Source: Paenibacillus sp. IHBB 10380 (lineage in GTDB: Bacteria; Bacillota; Bacilli; Paenibacillales; Paenibacillaceae). Taken from it: a DNA stretch of 64,000 nucleotides. The notes under the pieces are model-generated. The model was not told where the DNA came from. It worked only from the letters and a program-made list of their open reading frames with translations, and made no database searches. Positions 17,376 to 26,352 of this stretch are shown here, piece after piece. Position 1 is the first letter of the stretch, and every line of letters starts with the position of its first letter. A program made the position numbers and the translations under genes. The DNA lies in contig NZ_CP010976.1 of assembly GCF_000949425.1 (NCBI RefSeq), positions 2,356,001 to 2,420,000 of the forward strand. The letters run 5' to 3'.

Positions 17376-18038
17376 ATGAAAATGAAAACTTTAGTAACGA
17401 GCTTAACCGTAGCTTCAATTCTTTCCCTCTCATTCGGAGGCCCGCTATTTGCGGCAGCGAAAGATTTTGCAGATATAGATAAGACGGCTGGCAAAGAAAA
17501 AATTATCGCATTACATGAACAAGGCATTATCAATGGGATAACCGCTACTGAATTCAGACCTGAACTTACGCTTAACAATGCACAAGGTATTCAGCTCATC
17601 ACGAAAGGTCTACATCTTGATCTAGCCGCTATTGATTTCGTCAAAATTCCTGAAGCCAGTGATTTATTCTCTAATATTAAAGATAATGCTTGGTTCGCAG
17701 AGGCATTCATCAATGCCTTTTATAATGACATAGACATCCCCAAAAACATCGACCCATCCAAGCCTATGACTAAGGAACAGTTCACTTATTTCTTGATACG
17801 AGGAGTAGAGCGGATCGGAAATTTACCAAAGATTAATATTGTCCCTGCAAAAATTTCGGATGCGAAGGATATTACAGCTTCATACCAAGGAGCTATTCAA
17901 CGTTCACTAACTTGGAAGATTAATACTCTTACTAATAAAGACAAATTTAATCCTACAAATGAAATCTCTCGTGCAGAAGCAGCAGTAATGCTATATAACG
18001 CGATTGAGTTCCTGAATGAGAGTAACGTACAACAGTAG
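17376..18038 (+). CDS. Exported SLH-domain protein
   Basis: This protein of about 220 residues has a signal peptide (cleavage after GPLFAAA) followed by SLH-like repeats: FADIDKTAGKEKIIALHEQG, a middle segment around residues 95-150 with LFSNIKDNAWF, and KFNPTNEISRAEAAVMLYNA near the end. SLH domains bind pyruvylated secondary cell-wall polymer, so it is probably anchored at the cell surface. No enzymatic domain is attached. ATG at 17373 or 17376 is possible behind AGGAGTGAG. Confidence 0.82.
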   Translation: MKMKTLVTSLTVASILSLSFGGPLFAAAKDFADIDKTAGKEKIIALHEQGIINGITATEFRPELTLNNAQGIQLITKGLHLDLAAIDFVKIPEASDLFSNIKDNAWFAEAFINAFYNDIDIPKNIDPSKPMTKEQFTYFLIRGVERIGNLPKINIVPAKISDAKDITASYQGAIQRSLTWKINTLTNKDKFNPTNEISRAEAAVMLYNAIEFLNESNVQQ

Positions 18039-18141
18039 GACATGATCCTTTCAAGAAGAAGTGGCTGTCCCATAAGTAGATTAATCTTCTGACGAGACAC
18101 TCACTTTTCTAAAAAAAGAGACTGATGTCCAAAAAAGCAGG

Positions 18142-18222
18142 TCAAGGTGTAAAGTGACCCCTTAGCACATACCAGTTGTCTGATAAAATTTCTTCTTTAA
18201 CGATTCGGATCTGTTGATTCAT
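18142..18222 (-). pseudogene. 5' stub of a NudK-type NUDIX hydrolase gene
   Basis: A well-placed ribosome site (AGGGAGG) precedes ATG 18222, which opens a 26-residue frame starting MNQQIRIVKEEILSDNWYVL. This is the typical start of GDP-mannose/ADP-ribose-type NUDIX pyrophosphatases of the NudK group. After residue 21 it diverges to GHFTP and stops, so the catalytic Nudix box and the rest of about 200 residues are missing. The gene is a remnant left by a deletion; its promoter is still intact. Confidence 0.7.
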
Positions 18223-18305
18223 GTCTTAACCTCCCTGAAATCTTATAGATCAATTGGATGAGCCCGGTTCGACTTCCCTTTTCTTGATGCCTGATCCTTT
18301 TTTTG

Positions 18306-18336
18306 ATTATATAGGGTTACGTGACGTCACCTTCAA
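18306..18336 (-). promoter_or_regulatory. MerR-type promoter with 19-bp spacer
   Basis: On the minus strand TTGAAG (18331-18336) and TATAAT (18306-18311) are 19 bases apart, and the spacer contains the dyad GTGACGTCACGTAAC. An overlong spacer with a central dyad is the signature of MerR-family-activated promoters. It reads toward the nudK stub. The cognate MerR gene is not in the window. Confidence 0.7.
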
Positions 18337-18621
18337 GCTTTTTTTAACTAAATCATTTCTGTAAGGTAATCTCTGGTTAAATGGATTTCTATCACTTGTA
18401 TTCATGTTGCAAATTTCTCCTTTTCATGTGAATAGAATCTAATGAAATGAACGCAAAGAAAACGTATCCTTTATGGGTTCATGTATACTCAGCGATAATG
18501 ATGAATGTTCATGACAGGAACATTGGTAGCACAAACAAACCTTGGATAGGCATTTGTCTGAAATCACCTGTTATTAATCTTCAAGATATTCTGATCTTGT
18601 AGAGAATCGATATTTTGAATT
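18337..18621. other. Intergenic region without a gene
   Basis: Between the MerR-type promoter and the CueP-like gene I see no coding frame and no clear structure beyond short AT-rich inverted repeats. Confidence 0.4.
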
Positions 18622-18650
18622 AAAAAAAGCGCTCAATTACGCGCTTTTTC
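18622..18650 (-). terminator. Terminator overlapping the end of the CueP-like gene
   Basis: AAAAAGCGC and GCGCTTTTT form a stem whose loop contains the gene's stop codon. The flanking A/T runs suit minus-strand termination. Confidence 0.75.
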
Positions 18651-19188
18651 CCCCTAGTAATTGCATAGTTGTGATGCAAGTGTTGTCGCTTTCGAACGTA
18701 GAAATCTCGGACTCTGCTGATTTCCCGCCGTGCACGATTGTTATGCGATATTTTTTGTCATGTGGTAGCCAGAGATCGATAAATCCGTTCGATTGGGATT
18801 TCATTGTTTGGTCCAATATCACGTTGCCTTCCATATCTTCGATGTTTACGCTAAACTCTTGTTTCACCATTTCTCCTTGACAGCCAGTCAAGCTATGGGT
18901 TGCACAAGGGTGGGTTCCCTCGATATACGGCGCAATGGAAACAAAAAACTCGTTCTCAGGTAAGTCATAGGTTAACGGGTCTACTTCGCCCCCGGTCACG
19001 ATGAGTTGCTTCGAAGTGATTGAGGCGGACAGGTTTTCTATGTTTCCTACACTGTATTCCTGTACCAATTGCTTAATCTCTTGCGCATCAATTTTGATAG
19101 GCTCTTTTTTTTCGACGCTACCTGTTAAGAAATACGCCCCTACCGCAACAACAACCACTCCTGTAGCCACCACTATTTTTTTTCTCAA
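18637..19188 (-). CDS. CueP-family copper-binding protein
   Basis: This 183-residue exported or membrane-anchored protein has an N-terminal hydrophobic segment (residues 4-22). The central Cys/His cluster HPCATHSLTGCQGE (Cys95, His98, Cys103) and the C-terminal Cys171 in NTCITTMQL are the conserved features of CueP, the copper-sequestering protein known from the Salmonella periplasm. Here it would act outside the membrane of a Gram-positive cell. No copper ATPase or CsoR/CueR gene lies next to it, so copper regulation cannot be seen. Confidence 0.82.
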   Translation of the reverse strand: MRKKIVVATGVVVVAVGAYFLTGSVEKKEPIKIDAQEIKQLVQEYSVGNIENLSASITSKQLIVTGGEVDPLTYDLPENEFFVSIAPYIEGTHPCATHSLTGCQGEMVKQEFSVNIEDMEGNVILDQTMKSQSNGFIDLWLPHDKKYRITIVHGGKSAESEISTFESDNTCITTMQLLGGKSA

Positions 19189-19428
19189 CTGGACTTCATC
19201 TCCTTGTCTCTTTTAACATGTTATTTTCTATCTCCGCGTATCTCTCATTCTCTGTCATTAGTATAACTATTATAACCTTGCCAGCACAACATTGAGGGCT
19301 GGGCGAAACTGTGAAAAATATGCAAAAAAGGAATAGAAACATAAAAAAGACGATATCCAGAAAGTCGAAAGACTTCGTGGTACCGCCTTTTCCATATAAA
19401 ACGTAAATTTAATATCATGAATTACCCG

Positions 19429-20421
19429 TTACAAGGTAGAATATTTAATGATATTTGTTATACGTTCATAATTCAAACAAATAGATGGATAGTTATTTTC
19501 CAAACGGAATCGGTAAAGATTTAATATCCTAACCTGTTCTTCACTTAAGCTCTCTGCATCCCAGTACATATGCATTAGGCAATATTCAAAAATCTCTTTT
19601 AGTTTAAAAAACAAAGGTAGTTTTTCGATCATGTCTAGCGGTAGACTATGTTCTTCTAAATAACCCGCAAACAAGGATTCAGCAATAGATTGAGCATAGT
19701 CATTTATATTACCCTTCCCGGCGAACGAAAATTCAAGAGCCGAATATATCGGAACTACTAAATCATAAAGATAATAATGTCGTTCACAATCTTGAAAATC
19801 TATAATAGTGATATTTGACTGATTTGCCACTAACACATTCTCTAACCATATATCCCCGTGCAACAAACCATATGTATTGCTATTTCTAGGTAATTGTTGA
19901 ACCTCAGCTAATACTGCCTCAGCTAACTCTCTAATTATAGTTTCCTCAGCAGGGATATACTTCAAAAAATAATACTCTTCATTTTCATTCCACTCTTTAA
20001 TATATTCCAATTCGGTTTGACTCTCATACCGTGCAGTGATGCGATGCATTTTACCGATTTCCCGACCTAAATCCTTGAATATTTCACTATTCCAACTAGA
20101 ACGAGGCAAATGAATTCCTTTGGCAGCTTTAAATAGAACAATACATTTTTCTTGAGGGAAATTTCCTGTTTCGACTAAATTACCTTCTATAGAAGGAACT
20201 ACTGAAGGAACTCCGACTCCATGTTTACTTAAAAAGTTTATCCATTTTAATTCTTCCTGTTGTTCTTCATATGACTTATAACCAGTTATTCGAACAAAAT
20301 ATTCATTCTCATTATCGTTACAACGAAACATTTCATTGGTGATTTCCTCTATTTCATTAATTACAATAGGGTATTTCGCACTAATCTCTTTTAATATTAT
20401 TTCTTTCATCTCAATAAGCAT
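19429..20421 (-). CDS. Phosphotransferase of the APH/choline-kinase fold
   Basis: This 330-residue kinase-fold enzyme has the catalytic loop GLLHGDIWLENVLV (Asp as base) and the metal-binding motif IIDFQD, as in aminoglycoside phosphotransferases, homoserine kinases and related small-molecule kinases. The N-lobe contains a glycine-poor beta hairpin and YFVRITGYKS. The substrate cannot be inferred; an antibiotic-modifying role is possible but not supported. AGGAG precedes ATG 20421. A similar protein (about 326 residues) occurs in the cassette array at 58431. Confidence 0.85.
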   Translation of the reverse strand: MLIEMKEIILKEISAKYPIVINEIEEITNEMFRCNDNENEYFVRITGYKSYEEQQEELKWINFLSKHGVGVPSVVPSIEGNLVETGNFPQEKCIVLFKAAKGIHLPRSSWNSEIFKDLGREIGKMHRITARYESQTELEYIKEWNENEEYYFLKYIPAEETIIRELAEAVLAEVQQLPRNSNTYGLLHGDIWLENVLVANQSNITIIDFQDCERHYYLYDLVVPIYSALEFSFAGKGNINDYAQSIAESLFAGYLEEHSLPLDMIEKLPLFFKLKEIFEYCLMHMYWDAESLSEEQVRILNLYRFRLENNYPSICLNYERITNIIKYSTL

Positions 20422-20507
20422 AATTTCTCCTTCTGAAGTCGATAGTATTTTATTAACTATTCTTCATACAAAAGGATTTACCTTTTTCAACAACTTATCC
20501 GTTGAGC

Positions 20508-20738
20508 TTAATTTACGTTTCTTTCCACTATGTTCGATTTGGAAATTTTTATTTTTATCATAATCGATAAGAAAGCAAGCAGTGAAAACATAATTCTGAT
20601 CCAGATGAGTTGATGTATTCCCGAGTGAGAAATAAACCAACCTCCGATAGAAGTTCCTATAGTAATTCCAAGATTGGAAAATGAGATAAACAAGCTGTTT
20701 CCGAATTTACATATACAGAATTATAGATATATTAACAC
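20508..20738 (-). pseudogene. Remnant of an MFS transporter gene
   Basis: The minus strand encodes the C-terminal two helices of a major-facilitator drug-efflux-type transporter (FGNSLFISFSNLGITIG, then GGWFISHSGIHQLIW) ending at 20508. About 50 bases upstream is a strong ribosome site GGGGAGGAGG and a GTG start that runs into a stop after five codons. The transporter's start and its last 60 codons are therefore joined by a deletion of about 1 kb. It sits directly downstream of an ArsR regulator, which probably controlled it. Confidence 0.8.
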
Positions 20739-20760
20739 AAAAAAAGTACCTCCTCCCCGT

Positions 20761-21081
20761 TTATAGTTTCTTTTGGATATACTCGGAAAATTCCTGAAGG
20801 GTCTCTTCGTTCCGACGATAGTATGTCCACTTTCCAATTCGCTCTGATTCCAACAAACCAGCTTTTTGCATAGTGAACAAATAGCTGGAGATAACAGACT
20901 GTGCAAGTCCTGCTTTAGCCTGAATATCTCCCACGCATACGCCAATTCGAAAATTGAGGCCTTGTTGTAAATAAGGCTGTTCATCAAAGAACTCCTCTGG
21001 ATTCTTTAACCATTGCATAATTTGACTACGAGTCTCGTTAGACAAAGCTTTATAAATCAATGTAGGTTCCATATAGATCAT
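20761..21081 (-). CDS. ArsR-family transcriptional regulator
   Basis: This winged-helix regulator of about 106 residues has the ArsR pattern: LSNETRSQIMQWLK at the N-terminus, the recognition helix AGLAQSVISSYLFTMQKAGL, and the wing ERIGKWTYYRRNEE. Two cysteine-poor candidate sensing regions give no hint of a metal ligand, and many members of this group control MFS drug exporters. Its expected target, the downstream MFS gene, is deleted. Translation may start at the ATG at 21081 or at 21072 (MEPTLIYKAL); no strong ribosome site is visible. Confidence 0.87.
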   Translation of the reverse strand: MIYMEPTLIYKALSNETRSQIMQWLKNPEEFFDEQPYLQQGLNFRIGVCVGDIQAKAGLAQSVISSYLFTMQKAGLLESERIGKWTYYRRNEETLQEFSEYIQKKL

Positions 21082-21135
21082 TATATCTACTTTTATAGAT
21101 TTATAAATATCAAAGAGTATTTTCGTTATATTCCG

Positions 21136-23337
21136 TTATTCCGCGAATAGTTGTGCAAACGGATTTTCGACTTTATGTTCGTTGCTAATTTTACCTACGT
21201 TATTCAGCACATAATATTGATAGAAATGGTTTGAGAAACTCAATGATTCCGATGCTTTATCCATAAATGGATCAGCCACCTGATCACTTAATTGGTCCCC
21301 TGTCCAAAAATAATGCAGCATGAGACGATTCTGGTTATACGGATGTTTGATAATGTAGGCTCCGGATTGATTAGACTTATTCATGATATCCCGCCATTTA
21401 AACCCGACTGTATCAGCACGCTTGATGATTCCGGACTTCAAGGCTTGTATAAATCCATTCGTATCCGGTTTGCCGATTACAATGACATTGCTATCCCCTA
21501 ACTCTTGCTTAAGCTTGTTTTTCAATACTTGGCGTTCTGTTATAACCGTTGGCTTTATCCCTGCTATTTGCATAAAGCCTTGAATCTGGTTGAGCAGTTG
21601 ATCTTGTTGTTTTTTTGTTTTGTCCGATATCTGACCGTCGCTCATGATAATCGTTAACGGTTCGCCCTGCAACGTTTTATCGACTATTCGGCTCATCGTT
21701 TCAAATGGCACCTCTGGAAACTGGACAAACACCGAATGGTATATTGATTTAAATTGCTCGTGCATATAAGCAGCTTCCTCGTCCGCTGTTAGACGATATT
21801 CAGGCTTCAAAGAATAATTCGGGTTGCGCAAATCTGCTTCCCAATCATCCCTGATCTTTTTGCCCGCTTTGTTTTCAACAACCTGCAGTAGTCCGTCGAT
21901 TGTTGCATTTTTGAATACATACTTGTCAAAATATGTCCTCATCAACTCATCAAACTTCTCTTCACCAAGCGTACGATACAACTCATAGATGGCTTGCCGA
22001 CCTTTCTTATAAAAAATGGCATCGGGAGAATCCCCAACCTTATCATTGGTCGAATCAAGTGGACTATCTAACGATACTTCATCGAATTGAATCACCTTGA
22101 ATCCATTTAACGGAATTCCTTGTTTCTCATAGAAATAAACCATAGAGAAATCGGCAAATCCTTCATCCAGAAATGACTCCGTCTCCGAATCATTTCCAAT
22201 TAAGGCATGGAACCATTGATGCGCAATTTCATGGACAAATGCTGAATGGTTCAAAATATCAGGCTGGCCCTGGATCAAGCCCATTTGAATCGTTCGCGAA
22301 AATTCAACAGCGAGGCCTTCAACGTACGATTCAACAATTCTGAACTCTGGATAAGGATATTTACCATATTTTTCGCTGAAGAAGTTTATGACCTTAAAGG
22401 CTTGATCGATATATTGATCGATAATTTGTTTTTTGTCTTTCTGATTATCAAAGTAATAGTATTGAACGGTCAGCCCATCTCGTGTAACACTTTCTACTTT
22501 AAAATCCGGGCTCGCGAAGAAGACAAATTCTCTCGTGTTATTCGCAGTAGCCGTTACCGTCTTGCGTCCTGCATCGGCTTCCTGTTCAGTCAGTGTCCCA
22601 GGCATGGAAACCTTATACTCGGCGGGAACATTCAGAGTTACCTGGTAATCAGCAGAATCATAATAATCGGATTCAAATGTTGTACTGTAAGGAGTTTTGT
22701 CCCACATATGCTCTGCAGGGTCATAGACTGAGAGGACAGGAAACCAATGAGCGCCGTTGATAATATTTTTGTAGTAGGACAACCGCTGCGAACCATAAGG
22801 AATCTTTACGTCAAATTCAAGCTCCAGTGTGATAGATTGCCCGGGCTGTAATGCTTGTCCCAAAGTAACCGTAAGTGCCTGATTTGTATTATCAAACTTC
22901 AAGTGTTGTCCTGATGACTTGATATTGTTAATCTCAATGCCGCCCAGGAAATCCTCGGGTTTCTTATCCGGATTCTCCTTTGCCATTCGTTGATTTGAAT
23001 GTTCGAATAAACTTGATTGTGTTTCCTTTGAACGGTTTGCATCTGCAAAGGTGTGAAATACAATATTGTCTAGTGTATCGCTCGTGTTGTTGCGATAGGT
23101 CACGGCTTCTGTGGCGTGAATCTTCATCGCCTTCTCATCAATCCTTGCGTCTACTTGATAGCGTGCAAGATGATGAACAGCCGTATTCGCTTCTACTAAT
23201 AAATCGTTCTGAAGTGTTGGCTTTCCCGCCACCGCTATCCCCAACCCGGATACAGGGACAGCGGTTAATGCTACAACAAGACTGCCTGTAATGATGCACT
23301 TCGGTAATGTAATATTCCATTGTTTAAGTTTTTTCAA
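21136..23337 (-). CDS. Exported M1-type zinc metallopeptidase
   Basis: This 733-residue protein has a signal peptide (residues 1-35), a beta-sandwich N-terminal domain, and a gluzincin catalytic site HEIAHQWF (His369, Glu370, His373) followed 19 residues later by the third ligand Glu392 in FLDEGFADF, as in M1 aminopeptidases. The aminopeptidase GAMEN motif is replaced by VEGLAVEF (339-346), so the specificity may differ from classical aminopeptidase N. The C-terminal 200 residues are of unknown role. TTG at 23337 is the start, behind AGGAGG. Confidence 0.9.
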   Translation of the reverse strand: MKKLKQWNITLPKCIITGSLVVALTAVPVSGLGIAVAGKPTLQNDLLVEANTAVHHLARYQVDARIDEKAMKIHATEAVTYRNNTSDTLDNIVFHTFADANRSKETQSSLFEHSNQRMAKENPDKKPEDFLGGIEINNIKSSGQHLKFDNTNQALTVTLGQALQPGQSITLELEFDVKIPYGSQRLSYYKNIINGAHWFPVLSVYDPAEHMWDKTPYSTTFESDYYDSADYQVTLNVPAEYKVSMPGTLTEQEADAGRKTVTATANNTREFVFFASPDFKVESVTRDGLTVQYYYFDNQKDKKQIIDQYIDQAFKVINFFSEKYGKYPYPEFRIVESYVEGLAVEFSRTIQMGLIQGQPDILNHSAFVHEIAHQWFHALIGNDSETESFLDEGFADFSMVYFYEKQGIPLNGFKVIQFDEVSLDSPLDSTNDKVGDSPDAIFYKKGRQAIYELYRTLGEEKFDELMRTYFDKYVFKNATIDGLLQVVENKAGKKIRDDWEADLRNPNYSLKPEYRLTADEEAAYMHEQFKSIYHSVFVQFPEVPFETMSRIVDKTLQGEPLTIIMSDGQISDKTKKQQDQLLNQIQGFMQIAGIKPTVITERQVLKNKLKQELGDSNVIVIGKPDTNGFIQALKSGIIKRADTVGFKWRDIMNKSNQSGAYIIKHPYNQNRLMLHYFWTGDQLSDQVADPFMDKASESLSFSNHFYQYYVLNNVGKISNEHKVENPFAQLFAE

Positions 23338-23481
23338 GTTGATCCTCCTAATTAGAAGTCCTAATCATAATCATAGAACTTCATCTGTGTATGAAGACTA
23401 GCATAACGCCCCTACCTTACACGAAATTAATTGGAACCTTACATGAACCTTAAAATGGAATATTGCTTTAACTTTCAGGCT

Positions 23482-23841
23482 CTATCTTCTCACCATTTCA
23501 TCGATCCTTATATTTGGATTTGTGTATCTCCCTTTTTTTTCAGTCTCTTTCCCATATTGAATCGCACTCACGGGGCAATAATGGACACACACCAGACATA
23601 GAGTACAACGTTGCCCCCACTGTGGTTTATCGTCTACTTTAATGTTATTGCAGTTACAAACTCTCTCACAAGTATCACAATTGGTACAACGATCATTTAC
23701 ATGAAACTTTGTAGTATCAATCGCTTTTTTATTAAACATCGGATTTATAATGCCGGTTAATAACCACGGAAGAGCACCTTTTTCTACCTTAAATTCTCCT
23801 GTTACTCTTCGATTCCCGGTTCCCGAAAAGTAAAAAAGCAT
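23482..23841 (-). pseudogene. EFR1-type ferredoxin with the flavodoxin domain deleted
   Basis: The 119-residue frame begins with the EFR1 N-terminal signature MLFYFSGTGN, jumps at residue 10 to RRVTGEFKVEKG, and then continues into the normal C-terminal double [4Fe-4S] ferredoxin domain (CTNCDTCERVC and CTLCLVCVHYCP). Intact EFR1 proteins have about 150 more residues of flavodoxin-like domain between these parts. The deletion is in frame, so a small two-cluster ferredoxin could still be made. It follows a chimeric FMN-binding gene, its usual sort of partner. Confidence 0.75.
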
Positions 23842-23868
23842 CGTATCATCATCTCGATTTCTGTATAA

Positions 23869-24453
23869 TTATTCCTGCGCTTCGTCAAGTGCGTCTTCTA
23901 TCGCTTCGAGATATGCTTTAGAGGTAAGGGTTGCTCCACTTATGGTATCCACCTGCAGCGACTGCGACTGGATTACCCTACCGAACAATTCATCTGTGGA
24001 TGCTGACGACTGATTCTTCGCATGCTCTAATAGCTTGATGTCAGTAATTGGTCTTTGGTGAATACTGTATCCCACAATAAATTGATTTTTTGTCCCGATC
24101 TGTACGTTGTATCCGGGTTTCAACTGTCCGTTTTGCATGTGGACTTCTTTCATCCGCATGAATGTGGCATCTCGATCCGTCTTACTAAAACTGTTACGGT
24201 TACCGAGTGTTTCATGATATCTTTCGTACTTTTGCAGACGAGGGAGCAGATCTTTTCGAAGCGTTCGTACCGCTCTTTTCAGTGGTTTATCTTTTGGATT
24301 TTCCAGAAGACGATTTTCGATCTGTTGAACAGCTGTCTCCAGTTTATGACTTGTAAGCCCATCTTGCTCACCTAGCTCAGCAAGATCCTGACCCTTATAT
24401 TTTACCAAAAAGAGCGATTTCTTTGTGTTGTTTTGGCGAAAAAGGTTGAACAA
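23869..24453 (-). pseudogene. Chimera: IS1182 transposase fragment fused to FMN-binding domain
   Basis: One frame of 194 codons joins two unrelated pieces. Residues about 18-135 are a middle portion of an IS1182-family transposase ([41 protein letters not shown]). Residues about 136-190 are the C-terminal half of an FMN-binding (FMN_bind/NqrC-like) domain, including the flavin-attachment-type motif [16 protein letters not shown]. The join at [13 protein letters not shown] replaces the start of the flavoprotein gene. A fused product is conceivable but more likely this is debris of an insertion followed by deletion. Confidence 0.75.
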
Positions 24454-24720
24454 TTTATGCTCAAAGTAGCGCAGAGGACGGAACGATTTCGGAAAATCGA
24501 GAGCGGTCGCCTAAAAGCTTTCCGAAGGAAAGCTACTCCGTAAGCATATGCCTTGGTCTCCGAATTTCAACTGCTGAGCAGTTTTAAACCAGAAATTTGG
24601 AGACCACAGCGATTGGAGAAACGATTCGTTCGCGGAGCGTCTCTCAAAACATCTAATTTTCGCCTACAAAAAAACAAATGGGGTGTCCCTAGCGATTTTC
24701 ACGACTTATGGGACAGCCCC
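24454..24720 (-). mobile_element. IS1182-type end and hairpin-rich leader
   Basis: The segment upstream of the transposase fragment contains successive inverted repeats: CGATTTCGGAAAATCG (24486-24501), AGCTTTCCGAAGGAAAGCT (24516-24534) and GGTCTCCGAATTTC/GAAATTTGGAGACC (about 24553-24605). It ends at GGGGTGTCCC...GGGACAGCCCC (about 24681-24721). The terminal TGTCCCATAAGT word recurs near 18068. I read this as the end and leader of the IS1182-type element whose transposase remnant follows. The other end is not identified. Confidence 0.5.
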
Positions 24721-24784
24721 TTCTCGTTAAATATAAGCAAAATATAGTGAAAACTTATACTTTCTTATACTTGTACAAATGAAA

Positions 24785-24856
24785 ATGCACCCCTCAGAAT
24801 GATCATCCGTTTAAACCCACAAGTGGGTACCGATGTTTACTCTAAGGGGTGCTATT
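24785..24856 (-). terminator. Terminator of the M29 aminopeptidase gene
   Basis: GCACCCCT (24787-24794) pairs with AGGGGTGC (24845-24852), with an inner hairpin CCCAC/GTGGG. It lies right after the minus-strand stop at 24862. Confidence 0.65.
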
Positions 24857-24861
24857 TATCT

Positions 24862-26100
24862 TTATATTTTATATGCCCATTTCCCTTTCCGGAATACGGG
24901 TTCAACTGTTCCATCTGCCAGTTCACCGTCAATCTCTAAATCAGCAGATCCGATCATGAAATCTACGTGTGTCAAGCTAACATTAGCACCTCTGGCTAGT
25001 AGTTCCTCCTTGCTCATCTTTGTCCCACCTTCTATATTAACGGGATATGCACTACCGAGTGCAAAGTGACAAGAGGCATTCTCATCAATCCCTGTGTTAT
25101 AAAAAATGCGGTTCATCTGCGAAATAGAAGAATCATGAGGTACAAGCGCCATCTCACCTAGATAAGATGCACCTTCATCGGTTTCTAGTAACGAGGTCAA
25201 ATGTTCACGTCCTGATGCTGCATCATATTCTACCACTCTACCCTCTTTAAATTGTAACTTGATCCCTTCTACCAGTCGCCCATTCAAATTTAACGGAAGC
25301 GTGCTTGTCACCGTACCATTCACACCTGTACGTAACGGCATCGTATAAATTTCTTCGGTTGGCATATTCGCTACAAAATATACGCCACTTTCGTTCTCAC
25401 CACCGCCACCAGCCCACAGATGACCCTCTGGCATTTCGACGTGAAGATCGGTTCCCGGAGCACGATAATGCAGACTCTTATAACGTTTGGCATTCATTCG
25501 CTCATGGCTTTGCTTCAAATGACTAATATGCTCACGCCATGCCGCTACAGGATCTTCATTACCAACGCGGTTCATCAAGAATACGGCATCCCACATCGCG
25601 GATACTCGATCTTCTTCAGGGAGATCAGCGAATACTTTATTAGCCCAAGCAACGGTTGGCGCTTTAATCAGAGACCAACTCACTTTATTGTTTCGCACAT
25701 AACCCTGATATGTCTCGCGTGCTATTGCAGCTGCTTTTACCGCTGTAGATACTTTAGATGAGTCAATGCCATTGAACAGTTCCGGATTAGGCACCTTAAT
25801 ATGTAGAATGGCTCCTCCCCCTTCAGCCAACTGCTCCATCATGTCTGCCTGCCACTTAGGATAGTAGCTGAAAGAATCATCAGAAGCCTTCTCATATCGG
25901 ATGCGGGTGACCTGTTCATCCTCCCACTCCACCTGTACATATTTGGCGCCAGCTTCATAGGCCTTGGACACGATAAGTCTTGTTAAATCTACACTCTCTA
26001 ACGGCGACTGCACGATTAAGACTTGTCCAGGTTGTATATTAACGCCTACTTTCACGACCAGCTCAGCATATTTATCTAACATCATATCAAACTCTTTCAT
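24862..26100 (-). CDS. M29-family aminopeptidase (copy 1)
   Basis: This 412-residue cytoplasmic metalloexopeptidase is of the AmpS/aminopeptidase T (M29) family. Recognisable family blocks are YAELVVKVGVNIQPGQ at the N-terminus, the metal-ligand region GANVSLTHVDFMIGS near the C-terminus and FVANMPTEEIYTMPL in the middle. Several ATGs lie at the start; 26100 has GGAGG at the best distance. Two further M29 genes occur in tandem at 38571 and 39834. Flanking terminators suggest a single-gene transcript. Confidence 0.93.
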   Translation of the reverse strand: MKEFDMMLDKYAELVVKVGVNIQPGQVLIVQSPLESVDLTRLIVSKAYEAGAKYVQVEWEDEQVTRIRYEKASDDSFSYYPKWQADMMEQLAEGGGAILHIKVPNPELFNGIDSSKVSTAVKAAAIARETYQGYVRNNKVSWSLIKAPTVAWANKVFADLPEEDRVSAMWDAVFLMNRVGNEDPVAAWREHISHLKQSHERMNAKRYKSLHYRAPGTDLHVEMPEGHLWAGGGGENESGVYFVANMPTEEIYTMPLRTGVNGTVTSTLPLNLNGRLVEGIKLQFKEGRVVEYDAASGREHLTSLLETDEGASYLGEMALVPHDSSISQMNRIFYNTGIDENASCHFALGSAYPVNIEGGTKMSKEELLARGANVSLTHVDFMIGSADLEIDGELADGTVEPVFRKGKWAYKI

Positions 26101-26209
26101 CATCCATTCCTCCATAGTATTAAAGATTCACCTACTATAGTAACACTACTTTTAGTTTAACGTGGCGTTTATAACCTTTCTCATGCATCACGTTAGCTTC
26201 TGGAACAAA

Positions 26210-26237
26210 CAAAGGCAGCCCTCAGGGGCTGCCTTTG
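26210..26237. terminator. Bidirectional hairpin terminator
   Basis: CAAAGGCAGCCC and GGGCTGCCTTTG form a 12-bp stem with a 4-base loop. It lies between two minus-strand genes and probably terminates the phosphoesterase-side or readthrough transcripts. Confidence 0.7.
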
Positions 26238-26352
26238 TGGCTTGGCTAATGACGATACTTTACTGTGCAACTTGCCGATTTCGATTTCGAACTAAAAATT
26301 TCTAGGTAATAAAGCAAGAAAAATGTCTATTAGCCCAGAGTTTAACAGTCCC

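Noticed and set aside
19340-19400. Hairpin GAAAGTCGAAAGACTTC as terminator of the phosphotransferase gene
   Set aside because: The stem is short and lacks a clear U run; it could be functional but evidence was too thin to list.
24486-24720. Series of hairpins considered as a CRISPR or riboswitch
   Set aside because: The stems differ from one another, there are no equal-length spacers, and the position next to an IS1182 transposase fragment explains them better.
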